Counted from the first letter of the stretch, positions 25,672 to 34,709 are shown. The stretch: 64,000 nt of DNA from Nocardia terrae (GCF_009760405.1 NZ_WRPP01000001.1:1178001-1242000), one strand, 5' to 3'. The notes: a model not told the origin generated them from the sequence alone. Numbers and translations: made by a program.

Positions 25672-26614
25672 TATCGCTGGTCTGGTTGGCCCAGGCGGGA
25701 TTCGGGGCGAGGAACTCGCCCGATCCCGCGAAGGCCCGCGCGGCGTCGGCGTTCCCGAGCAGCCGCGCCGCCAGCCAGGCGGTGGGGTAGCCGAGATAGC
25801 CGTACACACCCGTCGTGCAGGGCCAGGACGCGTTCGCGCAATCCGGCTGGCCCTGCACGTCATTATGATTCGGGCCGACCAGCGTGCCCCACGCCTTCGG
25901 GATCGAGGCGGGCAGCGCGTCGTAGTAGGCGCGTTCCGACTGGAGGCCGACGGCCTGCGGCGGCAGGGCCTGTTCGGACGGCGAGATGATGGTGTCGGCC
26001 GAGCCGTTCACCAGGAACACCGAACCGCGGGTGACGCGGCCCGGATCCGGGCACGAGCCGTTGAAGCACCACATCTGGGCGGGAAGCTCGATCGGCACCG
26101 CGGTCGCGATCCGGCCGCCGGAATTCGCCATGGCGTTCAGCACCCCCGTCGCCCCCTGCGAATGCCCCACCGCGCCGACCGCATCGGGGTTCAGCTTGTC
26201 GTGGAACGCACTCGCCGGATCGGCGGCCAGGCCCAGCAGTGCGTCCACCGCCCCGGCGATGTCGACCCCGGAACCGGTGGCCGAGTTCTCGGTGGCGATG
26301 ACCACGAACCCCCACGACGCGAAATGCCGCAGCAGATAGTCGTATTGGCCGGGATGGGCATTGGTGCCGTCGCCCCAGGTGATGATGGGATGGCGAAAAC
26401 CGTTCGCTCCCAGGTCGGTCGGATACCAGATGTCGTAGGCCGCGCCGGTGGAGTCACAGCAGGCGACGTCGCGTTGTTCGGTCACCGCCCAGGGGCCGGG
26501 TTGCGAAAAGGTCGATTCCACCGTCGAATCCGCGTGACCGGCCATCGCGGGCAGTCCGAGTGCGACCAGCGCGGCGAGCAGAAATCCACGGATCCACACG
26601 GCGCACCGGTTCAT
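25658..26614 (-). CDS. Secreted alpha/beta hydrolase (dienelactone hydrolase/cutinase-like)
   Basis: The 318-residue protein has a signal peptide (MNRCAVWIRG, hydrophobic core, cleavage near AGHA-DS at 27-29). The mature domain is an alpha/beta hydrolase: Ser152 in GHSQGATG, Asp207 in NGSADTI, His250 in PNHND. It resembles secreted triacylglycerol-lipase or polyester-hydrolase-like proteins with the oxyanion strand PIITWGDGT. Several Cys (ACC, CFNGSC, DCANASWPC) could form disulfides outside the cell. TATGCT 9 nt before the ATG suggests a leaderless transcript. Confidence 0.82.
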   Translation of the reverse strand: MNRCAVWIRGFLLAALVALGLPAMAGHADSTVESTFSQPGPWAVTEQRDVACCDSTGAAYDIWYPTDLGANGFRHPIITWGDGTNAHPGQYDYLLRHFASWGFVVIATENSATGSGVDIAGAVDALLGLAADPASAFHDKLNPDAVGAVGHSQGATGVLNAMANSGGRIATAVPIELPAQMWCFNGSCPDPGRVTRGSVFLVNGSADTIISPSEQALPPQAVGLQSERAYYDALPASIPKAWGTLVGPNHNDVQGQPDCANASWPCTTGVYGYLGYPTAWLAARLLGNADAARAFAGSGEFLAPNPAWANQTSDISSP

Positions 26615-26747
26615 AGCTCATAAGCATAGAAACGACCGGTGCGTTCCTGGCATGAGATGGTCGCACCGCTGTGAACTTCCTATCGATTGCCGCACGGAAG
26701 CCGGGCGATTGTCGTCCCGCGCCGGGCACGCCGTAGGCTCAATCCTC

Positions 26748-28025
26748 GTGCAGAACGCCTCCACCACCCCCGATGACCAGCCGGTTCCGGATTCGCAAGC
26801 CCCGACCGGCGACCCGAACTACCTGGTCGGCCTCGATCTCAACGGCCGCCGCGTGGTCGTGGTCGGCGGCGGCACGGTGGCGCAGCGCCGGCTCGGACTG
26901 CTCATCGCCTCCGGCGCGGACGTGCACGTGATCAGCCGCGAGGTGACCCCCGCCGTCGAGGGCATGGCGACCTCGGGTCAGCTCACCGTCGAACTGCGCG
27001 CCTACGCCGACGGTGACCTCGAGGGCGCCTGGTACGCCATGGCCTGCACCGACGAACCCGAGACCAATGCGGCCGTGGTCGCCGAGGCCACCCGTCGCCG
27101 CGTGTTCTGTGTGCGCGCCGACACCGCCCGCCTGGGCACCGCCGTCACCCCGGCCACCGCCCGCTACGACGGCATGACCCTGGGCGTGCTGGCGGGAGGT
27201 CAGCACCGCCGCTCGGCCGCGGTGCGCAACGCGCTGCTGGAGGCGCTGCAATCCGGTGTGGTGACCGATGATTCGGCCCCTGTCACCCCCGGCGTCGCCC
27301 TGGTCGGCGGTGGTCCCGGCGACCCGGACCTGATCACCGTGCGCGGTCGCCGCCTGCTGGCCCGCGCGAATCTCGTTGTCGCCGACCGCCTCGCGCCGCC
27401 GGAGCTGCTGGCCGAGCTGGGCCCCGACGTCGAGGTCATCGACGCCGCCAAGATCCCCTACGGCCGGGCCATGGCCCAGGAGCACATCAATGCCGCGCTC
27501 ATCGAGGGCGCGAAGGCCGGCAAGTTCGTGGTCCGCCTCAAGGGTGGCGACAATTACGTCTTCGGCCGTGGATATGAGGAACTCGAGGCGTGTGTCGACG
27601 CCGGTATCCCGGTGACGGTGGTCCCCGGCGTCACCAGCGCGATCTCCGTGCCTGCCCTGGCCGGTATCCCCGTCACCCACCGCGGTGTCACCCACGAGTT
27701 CGTGGTGGTCAGCGGCCATGTCGCCCCCGACCACCCGGATTCCCTGGTCGACTGGCCCGCCCTGGCCAAGCTGCGTGGAACGATCGTGCTGCTCATGGCC
27801 GTCGAGCGCATCGAGAAGTTCGCCGACGCCCTCATGTCCGGTGGCCGCGCCGCCGACACCCCGGCCACCGTCATCCAGGAGGGCAGCCTGCGCACCCAGC
27901 GCGTCCTGCGCGCGGACCTCTCGACCATCGCCGAACGTGTCCGCGCCGAAGGCATCCGCCCGCCCGCGATCATCGTCATCGGCCCCACCGCAGGATTCAC
28001 CGCGGGCGCACCCGACCTCGAGTGA
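26748..28025 (+). CDS. cysG: Siroheme synthase-type fusion: precorrin-2 dehydrogenase domain plus uroporphyrinogen-III C-methyltransferase
   Basis: The 425-residue protein begins with a Rossmann domain (VGLDLNGRRVVVVGGGTVAQRR, NAD-binding, about residues 25-180) typical of precorrin-2 dehydrogenase/ferrochelatase. It continues with an SUMT domain (about 190-425): VALVGGGPGDPDLITVRG, VVADRLAPPELL, VRLKGGDNYVFGRG, VVPGVTSAISVPALAGIPVT. It makes precorrin-2 from uroporphyrinogen III and may oxidise it to sirohydrochlorin, feeding siroheme and cobalamin. The GTG at 26748 lies 9 nt after TAGGCT, so longer frames are not needed. It completes the cob gene set after the accessory block. Confidence 0.93.
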   Translation: MQNASTTPDDQPVPDSQAPTGDPNYLVGLDLNGRRVVVVGGGTVAQRRLGLLIASGADVHVISREVTPAVEGMATSGQLTVELRAYADGDLEGAWYAMACTDEPETNAAVVAEATRRRVFCVRADTARLGTAVTPATARYDGMTLGVLAGGQHRRSAAVRNALLEALQSGVVTDDSAPVTPGVALVGGGPGDPDLITVRGRRLLARANLVVADRLAPPELLAELGPDVEVIDAAKIPYGRAMAQEHINAALIEGAKAGKFVVRLKGGDNYVFGRGYEELEACVDAGIPVTVVPGVTSAISVPALAGIPVTHRGVTHEFVVVSGHVAPDHPDSLVDWPALAKLRGTIVLLMAVERIEKFADALMSGGRAADTPATVIQEGSLRTQRVLRADLSTIAERVRAEGIRPPAIIVIGPTAGFTAGAPDLE

Positions 28026-28111
28026 CCGGAATCCCCATGGGTATCAGGGTTTTGTGGCGGACCTCCGGAGTTGTTCCGGGGGCCCGGGGGCGGGGTCCCC
28101 GAAATGCTCCT

Positions 28112-28133
28112 GGGGGTTCGGGGGCGAAGCCCC
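28112..28133. repeat. G/C-rich hairpin downstream of cysG
   Basis: Arms GGGG.TTCG (28112-28120) and CGAA.CCCC (28125-28133), each with one unpaired G, flank a GGGG loop. A second G/C-rich palindromic stretch precedes it (about 28077-28100). This type of GGGGGCGAAGCCCC motif looks like an intergenic repeat or terminator between cysG and the exporter gene. Confidence 0.5.
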
Positions 28134-28173
28134 TGAGAGTCACCGAGGGTTGGTTTTCCCCTACAGTGGGCGG

Positions 28174-29661
28174 GTGCTCGATAACCCCGCTGCGACGACG
28201 CAGTATCCGGTGACCAAGCGGGCGTTCGGGCTCGCCATTCTCGTCTTGAGCGGGTTGCAGCTGATGGTGGTGCTCGACGGCACCGTCATGATTCTCGCGC
28301 TGCCCCGACTACAAGAGCAGCTGGGCTTGTCCAGCGCGGGCAGCGCGTGGACCGTGACCGCCTACGGTCTGCCGTTCGCGGGCCTGATGCTCTTGGGCGG
28401 ACGACTCGGCGACTCGTTCGGCCGCAAGCGGATGCTGATCATCGGCGTCACCATGTTCACGCTCGCCTCGGCGCTGTGCGGCACCGCGCAGAACGAGGCG
28501 TGGCTGATCGCGGCCCGCGCGCTGCAGGGCACCGGCGCCGCGATCGCCGCCCCGACCGCGTTCGCGCTGGTGGCCAGCACCTACGCGCCCGGCCCCGCCC
28601 GCAATCAGGCGGTGGCCATCTTCGGATCCATGGTCGGTGTCGGCTCGGTCGGCGGTCTGGTCATCGGTGGCGCGCTGACCCAGGTGGACTGGCGCTGGAT
28701 CTTCTGGATCAATGTCCCGATCGGCATCCTCATCGTGTGGGGCGCGGTCTACCAGCTGCGCGACACCGCCCACCACCGCATGTCCATGGATGTGCGCGGC
28801 GCGATCCTGGGCACGCTGGCCTGTGTGTCGATCGTCTTCGGCGCGACCGAGGGGCCCGAAATGGGTTGGGGCTCTCCGGTCATCCTCGGCACCCTGATCG
28901 GCGGCCTGGTGCTGCTGGTCGTGTTCGTCTTCGCCGAGCGTGACGTGGACAACCCGCTGCTGCCGTGGTCGCTGTTCGACAGCCGCGACCGCGTGATCAC
29001 CTTCGCCGCCATCTTCCTGGCCTCGGGCGTGCTCGGCGCGACCACCTTCTTCGTCGCCCAGTTCCTGCAGAACGTGCTGCGCTACAGCCCCTTGCAGGCG
29101 GGCCTGGCCAGCATCCCCTTCACCCTGGGCGCGGGCGTCGGCACCGCGGTGGCGTCCAAGGCGTGCATGTACGTCAAGGCGCGCTGGCTGCTGCTGGCTG
29201 CCGCCGCCGTGCTGTCGGGCGCGCTGTATTTCGGCTCGACACTGGACAGTTCGGCCGACTACTTCCCGACGCTGCTGGTCATGATGTCGATCGTGGGCTT
29301 CTGCATCGGCACCGCGATCGTCATCCTGCCGCTGTGCGTCCTGGTAGGCGTGGACATGGCCCACATCGGCCCGCTGTCCGCGGTCGGGCAGATGTTCATG
29401 AACATGGGCACCCCGTTCGCGGTCGGCATCCTGAGCCCGGTTGCCCTCTCGCGCACGCTGTCGCTGGACAAGAGCGCCACCGGAAAGGTGAGCGAGATGT
29501 CGCAGCACGCGATCGACGCGCTCGGAAACGGATACACGTTCGTCCTTCTGGTATGCGCCATCGGCACCGCGATCATGGGTCTGCTCGCCTTGACTCTGCG
29601 GTACACGCCAAGCCAATTGGCCCAGGCGCAGCACGCCCAGGACGAAGCCCAGAAGAACTAG
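28174..29661 (+). CDS. efpA: MFS exporter of the DHA2 (14-TM) family, EfpA-like
   Basis: The 495-residue protein has about 14 membrane segments. It shows the DHA2 opening LDGTVMILALPRLQ, MFS motif A GGRLGDSFGRKRM (about residues 75-87), ARALQGTGAAIAAPTAFAL, and the motif C-like GSVGGLVIGGAL. It exports drugs or lipids by proton antiport. Position right after cysG matches efpA in mycobacteria, and the symbol rests mainly on that synteny. The GTG start is 7 nt after TACAGT (28162-28167). Confidence 0.85.
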   Translation: MLDNPAATTQYPVTKRAFGLAILVLSGLQLMVVLDGTVMILALPRLQEQLGLSSAGSAWTVTAYGLPFAGLMLLGGRLGDSFGRKRMLIIGVTMFTLASALCGTAQNEAWLIAARALQGTGAAIAAPTAFALVASTYAPGPARNQAVAIFGSMVGVGSVGGLVIGGALTQVDWRWIFWINVPIGILIVWGAVYQLRDTAHHRMSMDVRGAILGTLACVSIVFGATEGPEMGWGSPVILGTLIGGLVLLVVFVFAERDVDNPLLPWSLFDSRDRVITFAAIFLASGVLGATTFFVAQFLQNVLRYSPLQAGLASIPFTLGAGVGTAVASKACMYVKARWLLLAAAAVLSGALYFGSTLDSSADYFPTLLVMMSIVGFCIGTAIVILPLCVLVGVDMAHIGPLSAVGQMFMNMGTPFAVGILSPVALSRTLSLDKSATGKVSEMSQHAIDALGNGYTFVLLVCAIGTAIMGLLALTLRYTPSQLAQAQHAQDEAQKN

Positions 29662-29718
29662 GGGCAGCTGAGCTCAGTTTCGGTGTAATCTGAAACTTCC
29701 CTGATCCCAGCCACTTTC

Positions 29719-29760
29719 ACGGCGGCGGCCGGTACCCGATCGGGTACCGGCCGCCGCCGT
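29719..29760. terminator. 42-bp perfect palindrome after the exporter gene
   Basis: The 21-nt halves 29719-29739 and 29740-29760 are exact reverse complements, centred on GATC, with no loop. It is rich in CGGCGG/CCGGTACC. It lies 57 bp after the efpA-like stop and most probably ends transcription before the mce operon promoter. It would form a very stable RNA hairpin and possibly a DNA cruciform. Confidence 0.85.
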
Positions 29761-29824
29761 TCTGATTCGATTGACCCGATCCGCCGATTCGCACAGCGAG
29801 CCGATCAGATTCCCGAAGCGCACC

Positions 29825-29850
29825 TAGAACGTGTTCCACTCGGGTAGCGT
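29825..29850 (+). promoter_or_regulatory. KstR-type operator overlapping the mce operon promoter
   Basis: TAGAACGTGTTCCA (29825-29838) matches TnnAACnnGTTnnA at every defined position. TAGCGT (29845-29850) is a plausible -10, and its -35 region would fall inside the operator. The yrbE start is about 100 nt further on. KstR is the TetR-type repressor of cholesterol uptake and catabolism, and mce4 operons carry such sites. Confidence 0.65.
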
Positions 29851-29950
29851 CTGCCCGCAAGATCGACGTGGGGGTATGCGCGGCTGGTGGGGCAGTCGCG
29901 GCCTGCGGGTGATCGTCCAGGGGAGTGACGAAGTGCCGTAAGGGAGTTTG

Positions 29951-30808
29951 ATGTCCACGGCTGAGACGCAAGATCGATCGGATGCCACGGAAATGTCCGG
30001 GGCGCAGGTGCTACGAAGGAATTTCGGATCGACAGTGCTGTCGAGCCTGGCGACGCTGGGGCGTTCGCTGCGCATGGGTGCGGACGCGGTGCGGGCCGGA
30101 AGCACGGATATGGTGCGACTACGGTTCCCGGTACACGAAACACTCACGCAGGCTTGGTTTCTCATCAGAGTAACCGCGATTCCCAGTGTGCTGATGGCGA
30201 TTCCGTTCGGCGTCATCGTCTCCGCCCAGGTCGGCAATATCGTTTCCCAGCTGGGCGCGGATTCCATGATCGGCGCGGCCGGCGGGCTCGGCGTCATCAA
30301 ACAGGGCGCGCCGATGGCCACCGCCATGCTGCTCGGCGGCGCGGGCGCGGCGGCCATCGCCGCGGATCTGGGCGCGCGCACCATTCGCGAGGAGGTCGAC
30401 GCCATGCGGGTGATGGGCGTGGATCCCGTGCAGCGGCTGGTGGTTCCGCGCATGGCGGCCATGATGCTGGTCGCCCCGCTGCTCAATGTGCTGATCATCT
30501 TCATCGGCATCGCCTCCGGTTTCGCGGTCGCGGTGACGGCGCTGGGGGTGACGCCGGGCTCGTACTGGCAGTCGTTCGGCTCGTTCACCACGCCGATCGA
30601 CATCTGGGTGTCGCTGATCAAATCGCTGATCTTCGGCTTCCTGGTGGTGGTCATCGCCTGCCAGCGCGGCCTCGAGGCCAAGGGCGGCCCGCGCGGCGTC
30701 GCCGACGGCGTGAACGCCGCGGTGGTCATGTCGGTGGCGGCGGTCGCGGTGCTCAATACGGCGATCACGCAGGTGGTCACCATGTTCATCCCGGTGCGGA
30801 TGGCATGA
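29951..30808 (+). CDS. MlaE/YrbE-family permease A of the mce operon
   Basis: This 285-residue membrane protein (about five to six helices) is one of two permease subunits of a Mce lipid transporter. After a 60-residue cytoplasmic N-terminus come the MlaE signatures: FPVHETLTQAWFLIRVTAIP, QLGADSMIGAAGGLGVIKQG and IREEVDAMRVMGVDP, the EExDAM-type loop that contacts the Mkl ATPase. AAGGGAG precedes the ATG at 29951. It is coupled to the next gene by an ATGA overlap. The ATPase is encoded elsewhere, as is usual in actinobacteria. Confidence 0.93.
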   Translation: MSTAETQDRSDATEMSGAQVLRRNFGSTVLSSLATLGRSLRMGADAVRAGSTDMVRLRFPVHETLTQAWFLIRVTAIPSVLMAIPFGVIVSAQVGNIVSQLGADSMIGAAGGLGVIKQGAPMATAMLLGGAGAAAIAADLGARTIREEVDAMRVMGVDPVQRLVVPRMAAMMLVAPLLNVLIIFIGIASGFAVAVTALGVTPGSYWQSFGSFTTPIDIWVSLIKSLIFGFLVVVIACQRGLEAKGGPRGVADGVNAAVVMSVAAVAVLNTAITQVVTMFIPVRMA

Positions 30809-31656
30809 TGGCGACCTCGCAGATACCGCCCGTGCTGGGCTGGACCCGTCGCCTGCGCCCGCTGGGCCCGATCGAATCCCTGGGATTCGTCCTGGGTTTC
30901 ATCTGGCAGGTGCTGTCCTCGGTGCCGTACACGCTGGTCCACTATCGGCGTCAGACCGCCGCGGTGGTCACCGATATGACCTGGGGTCGCGGTTCGGTGA
31001 TCATCGGCGGCGGCGTGGTGCCGCTCATGCTGCTGATGGGCGCCGCCATGGGCGCGTCCATCGGCATCGAGGCGTTCAGCGCCCTGAATCTGTTGTCGCT
31101 GGGCCAGCTCAGCGGATTGATCTCGGCATTCGGTGTGACCCGCGAGCTGGCCCCGATCGCGGCGGGCATCGGGTTCGCCGCGCAGGCGGGCTGCCGGATG
31201 ACCGCCGAGATCGGCTCCATGCGCATCTCCGAGGAGATCGACGCGCTGGAATCGCTGGGCATCCGCTCGGTCCCGTTCGTGGTGACGACCCGGGTGATCG
31301 CCGGAATCATCGCGGTGGCACCGTCTTTCGTGGTGGCGCTGATCCTCAGCTACGCCTCGTGCGAGCTGATCGTGACCACGGTGCACGGGACGCCCAGCGG
31401 CACCTACAACCACTACTTCGATCAGTTCGTGGTCGGCTGGGACGTGGTGGCCGCGACCATCAAGGTGATGCTGTTCGCGGTGGCCGTGGTCCTGATCCAC
31501 TGCTACCAAGGGTTTTTCGCCACCGGCGGTCCGGAGGGGGTGGGCATCGGCTCGGGGCGCGCGATTCGCGCCAGCCTGGTGTCGATCATCGCCCTGGACA
31601 TGCTGGCCACCATCGTGCTGTGGGGCTTCCGCTCCCCGATCTCCTTCACCGGGTGA
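30805..31656 (+). CDS. MlaE/YrbE-family permease B of the mce operon
   Basis: The 283-residue second permease has MGASIGIEAFSALNLLSLGQ, TRELAPIAAGIGFAAQAGCR and the ATPase-contact loop ISEEIDALESLGIRSVPF. The C-terminal helices end at RSPISFTG. ATGs at 30805 and 30808 are both possible; the first overlaps the stop of permease A. It heterodimerises with permease A, inferred from the family. Confidence 0.93.
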   Translation: MMATSQIPPVLGWTRRLRPLGPIESLGFVLGFIWQVLSSVPYTLVHYRRQTAAVVTDMTWGRGSVIIGGGVVPLMLLMGAAMGASIGIEAFSALNLLSLGQLSGLISAFGVTRELAPIAAGIGFAAQAGCRMTAEIGSMRISEEIDALESLGIRSVPFVVTTRVIAGIIAVAPSFVVALILSYASCELIVTTVHGTPSGTYNHYFDQFVVGWDVVAATIKVMLFAVAVVLIHCYQGFFATGGPEGVGIGSGRAIRASLVSIIALDMLATIVLWGFRSPISFTG

Positions 31657-31660
31657 TTCC

Positions 31661-32710
31661 GTGCCTGAATACACTCTGCCCGGCACCGAGACCGGTCCGC
31701 GCCGCGCGCGTGTCCTGGGTGCCTGCGCTCTCGTCCTCACCCTGCTGACCGTCGTCGGCTGGCGGTTCTGGCCCGATCCCGCGGATCCGGGCGATCTGCG
31801 GGTGGCCCTGCTGGTCGGCAAGGTCGGCGCGGGCGTCGAGCCCGGCACCGATGTGCGCCTGGACGGCGTGCGCGTCGGCGCGGTCACCGCCATCGACGCC
31901 GCCGGTTCCGGCCGGCAGCGGATCACGGTGAACCTGAACGGTTCCCAGCTGTTCGGGCTCACCGACGCGCTGAACCTCGACTACGCGCCGGGCAATCTGT
32001 TCGGCATAAGTGCCGTCGAATTGCATTCGGGCACAGGTGGTTCCGTGCTCGCGAACGGCTCGACGGTGGACCTCACCGGCGACGCCGACCGGGTCCGCGA
32101 CGCCACCCTGGCCACCCTGCTGAAATCCACGGGCACGCTGACCGATCGCGTCCTGACCCCCGAACTGGTCGAGCTGCTGCATCGCTTCGCCCACGATCTG
32201 GACGGCTTCGTGCCGCTGCTGCAGGCCATCGGCGCGACCGCCCGCGCCTTCGCCGAAACCCAGCAGCTGCCGCCGTCGGTGGTGTTCGACCGCTACGGGT
32301 CGGCGCTGGCCGGACTGCCGCCCATGCTGACCGGCGGCCTGGCCGTGCTGTGGGCCTCCTACACCAACGAGCATCTGCACACCACGGAACAGGTGCAGCG
32401 CTACGGCGAGATGTTCACCCGGATCCGCTCGGAGCTGCTGCCGGTGGCCACCGCCATGCTCGGTACCTCGCAACAGCAGTTCCAGGGACTGCTGCCGATG
32501 GGCACGGTGATCCTCGATCGGATCGGCGGTTCGGTGAGCACCCCCGAGCTTTCGGCCCAGCAGCTCACCGATCTGCTCGACCGCGTCGGCGCGGCCTTCC
32601 ACGACACCCCGGACGGGCCCGTGCTCAATGCCTCGGTCGAACTGGTTCCCGCGCTCGCGCAACCGCTTTCGGCGCTGCTCGGGCAGACCACGGGTGAGGG
32701 GCCGCGATGA
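31661..32710 (+). CDS. MceA-type lipid-transfer protein
   Basis: This 349-residue protein has one N-terminal membrane anchor (about residues 16-36, ARVLGACALVLTLLTVVGW). An MCE domain follows (VGKVGAGVEPGTDVRLDGVR, VGAVTAIDA, then YAPGNLFGISAVEL), and then a long helical region. It is first of six subunits that form the extracytoplasmic tunnel. It is somewhat short for MceA and lacks the Pro-rich tail of many mycobacterial forms. The GTG start is 4 bp after permease B. Confidence 0.92.
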   Translation: MPEYTLPGTETGPRRARVLGACALVLTLLTVVGWRFWPDPADPGDLRVALLVGKVGAGVEPGTDVRLDGVRVGAVTAIDAAGSGRQRITVNLNGSQLFGLTDALNLDYAPGNLFGISAVELHSGTGGSVLANGSTVDLTGDADRVRDATLATLLKSTGTLTDRVLTPELVELLHRFAHDLDGFVPLLQAIGATARAFAETQQLPPSVVFDRYGSALAGLPPMLTGGLAVLWASYTNEHLHTTEQVQRYGEMFTRIRSELLPVATAMLGTSQQQFQGLLPMGTVILDRIGGSVSTPELSAQQLTDLLDRVGAAFHDTPDGPVLNASVELVPALAQPLSALLGQTTGEGPR

Positions 32711-33711
32711 GGACCCGTGCCCTGCTGCTGCGCGTCGGCACCGCCGTCGTGCTCATGACCCTGGTGCTGGCCGGGGTCTTCCGGGTGGTCGAACGCCCGG
32801 TCGGCGGCGACACCGACACCTACACAGCGCTTTTCACCGATGCCAACGGTGTCCGCGCGGGCGATGACGTGCGCCTCTACGGCGTGCAGGTCGGCAAGGT
32901 CGATCAGGTCGGGCTGTCCGGCAGCCTGGCCCGGGTGCGGTTCACCGTGAGTCGCGCGCACCCCGTGTTCGTCAACACCAAGATCGCGGTCCGCTTCCAG
33001 AACCTCACCGGCTTCCGGTATCTGGACCTGGAACAACCGGATCAGCCGGGCGGCCGCCGGGCTCCCAAGGCCACCTTCACCACCGCGGAAACCGTGCCCG
33101 CCTTCGACATCACCACCTTGTTCAAGGGCCTGCAGCCGGTGCTGGCGCAGCTCTCGCCCGAGGATATCGACCAGTTCGCGACCAGCCTGCTGGCCGTCAT
33201 CCAGGGTGACGGCAGCGGTCTGGGCCCGGCCCTGGGTGCGATCGAGAAGCTCAGCCACTACGCCACCGATCGGCAGACGGTGCTGTCCACCCTGGTCGGC
33301 AATCTCTCGCAGATCTCCGAGCGCATGGGCGGCAAGTCGGGCAACGCGATGAAGCTGCTCACCAACCTGACCGACCTGTTCGTCACGATCAGCGACAAAC
33401 TCCCCGGCCTGGTGCAGTTCTCCGCCACCATTCCGCCGGTGCTGCAACCACTTCGGAATCTGCTGACCGTGCTGGGCGTCACCGGTGCCCGGGACCGCGA
33501 TCTGGACACGGTGCTGCAGCAGGCGTTCCCGAACCCGCAGCAGGCGGTCGCCGTGTTCGACCAGCTGCCGGGACTCATCCAGACCATGGCCGCCGCGGTC
33601 CCGCGGACCGGTCCCGACGCCGACTCCACCTGTTCGCACGGCCCGGCCACCGCGCCCGAGCCGCTGCGTCTGCTCATCGCCGGACAGAGGATCACGCTGT
33701 GCCAGAACTGA
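32707..33711 (+). CDS. MceB-type lipid-transfer protein
   Basis: The 334-residue protein has an N-terminal anchor (about 8-24), an MCE domain (YTALFTDANGVRAGDDVRLY, GVQVGKVDQVGLS, FQNLTGFRYLDLEQP) and a helical C-terminal part ending with two Cys (DADSTCSHG, ITLCQN) that may form a disulfide, a feature of MceB proteins. The ATGA overlap with mceA and 13-bp overlap with mceC show tight coupling. Confidence 0.92.
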   Translation: MRTRALLLRVGTAVVLMTLVLAGVFRVVERPVGGDTDTYTALFTDANGVRAGDDVRLYGVQVGKVDQVGLSGSLARVRFTVSRAHPVFVNTKIAVRFQNLTGFRYLDLEQPDQPGGRRAPKATFTTAETVPAFDITTLFKGLQPVLAQLSPEDIDQFATSLLAVIQGDGSGLGPALGAIEKLSHYATDRQTVLSTLVGNLSQISERMGGKSGNAMKLLTNLTDLFVTISDKLPGLVQFSATIPPVLQPLRNLLTVLGVTGARDRDLDTVLQQAFPNPQQAVAVFDQLPGLIQTMAAAVPRTGPDADSTCSHGPATAPEPLRLLIAGQRITLCQN

Positions 33712-34709
33712 GGCCGTGGCGGCGCCGGACCGCCCATCGCCAGACCAGCGACATCCGTTGGGGGATAGCCGGATTGGTCGTCGTCGTGCTGCTGGTCATC
33801 GCGATCGGCGTGGTGTACGCGACCGGCACCACCGATGAGCGCACCTACCGGGCCGACCTGTCGCAGGCGGGCACCGTTCGCGTCGGCGACGACGTCCGGG
33901 TCGCCGGCATTCCGGTCGGCAAGGTGAAATCGCTGACGCTGCTGTCGGATCGGGTGCGCATGGAGTTCAGCGTCGACGCCGACACCTTCCTCGGCGACCA
34001 GACCACCCTCGACGTCCGGATGCTCACCGTGGTCGGCGGGTACTACCTGGCGGTGTCGCCCGCGGGCACGAAACCGTTGGGGAGCACGGTGATTCCGCAG
34101 GACAAGGTGCTGTTGCCGTACAGTCTCACCCGCGCCTTCCAGGACGCGATCGATCCGGTGCGCAAGATCGACGGCGGCACGTTGCAGCAGGATCTGGCCG
34201 CGGTCTCCGAATCGGTGAACGGCAGCCCGGATTCGGTGCGCGCGGCCGTGCGCGCGGCCGGTGACCTGGTCGGCATCCTCGACAAGCAGAACGCCGACAT
34301 CTCCCGCACGCTGTCCATGACCGACGAGTACCTGTCGGCGCTCGACGCGAATGCCGATGTGCTGTCCCGGCTGCTGACCACCTTCGGCACGCTGGAGTCG
34401 ATCGTGCGCAACGACAAGGTGACGGTCTCGACGGCCCTTGATGATCTGGCGGCCGTCGCCACCGACTTCACCCCGCTGGGCCGCGCCTGGGACGCCGGTC
34501 TGAAGGACAAGGCGCAAACGCTCGCCGACGCCATCCCGAAACTGAGCGAGTTGGGGGATCGCCTCGGCGCGCTGCTGGATTCGGTGCGCGACCTGGAACA
34601 ACGGCTGCTGCCGCTGCTGCCCGCGGGCGGCGGTGTGACCGTCGACCGCTCCGCGGCGACCGTCCGGCCGGTGTCGGTGTGCGTGCCCGTGCCCGGAGGA
34701 GGGTGCTGA
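33699..34709 (+). CDS. MceC-type lipid-transfer protein
   Basis: The 336-residue protein has a cytoplasmic Arg-rich start (LRPWRRRTAHRQ), a membrane anchor (about 27-46), an MCE domain (YRADLSQAGTVRVGDDVRVA, GIPVGKVKSL, DVRMLTVVGGYYLAVSP) and a helical region (SMTDEYLSALDANADVLSRL). It starts at a GTG overlapping mceB by 13 bp. Its stop shares a base with the mceD ATG. Confidence 0.92.
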   Translation: MPELRPWRRRTAHRQTSDIRWGIAGLVVVVLLVIAIGVVYATGTTDERTYRADLSQAGTVRVGDDVRVAGIPVGKVKSLTLLSDRVRMEFSVDADTFLGDQTTLDVRMLTVVGGYYLAVSPAGTKPLGSTVIPQDKVLLPYSLTRAFQDAIDPVRKIDGGTLQQDLAAVSESVNGSPDSVRAAVRAAGDLVGILDKQNADISRTLSMTDEYLSALDANADVLSRLLTTFGTLESIVRNDKVTVSTALDDLAAVATDFTPLGRAWDAGLKDKAQTLADAIPKLSELGDRLGALLDSVRDLEQRLLPLLPAGGGVTVDRSAATVRPVSVCVPVPGGGC

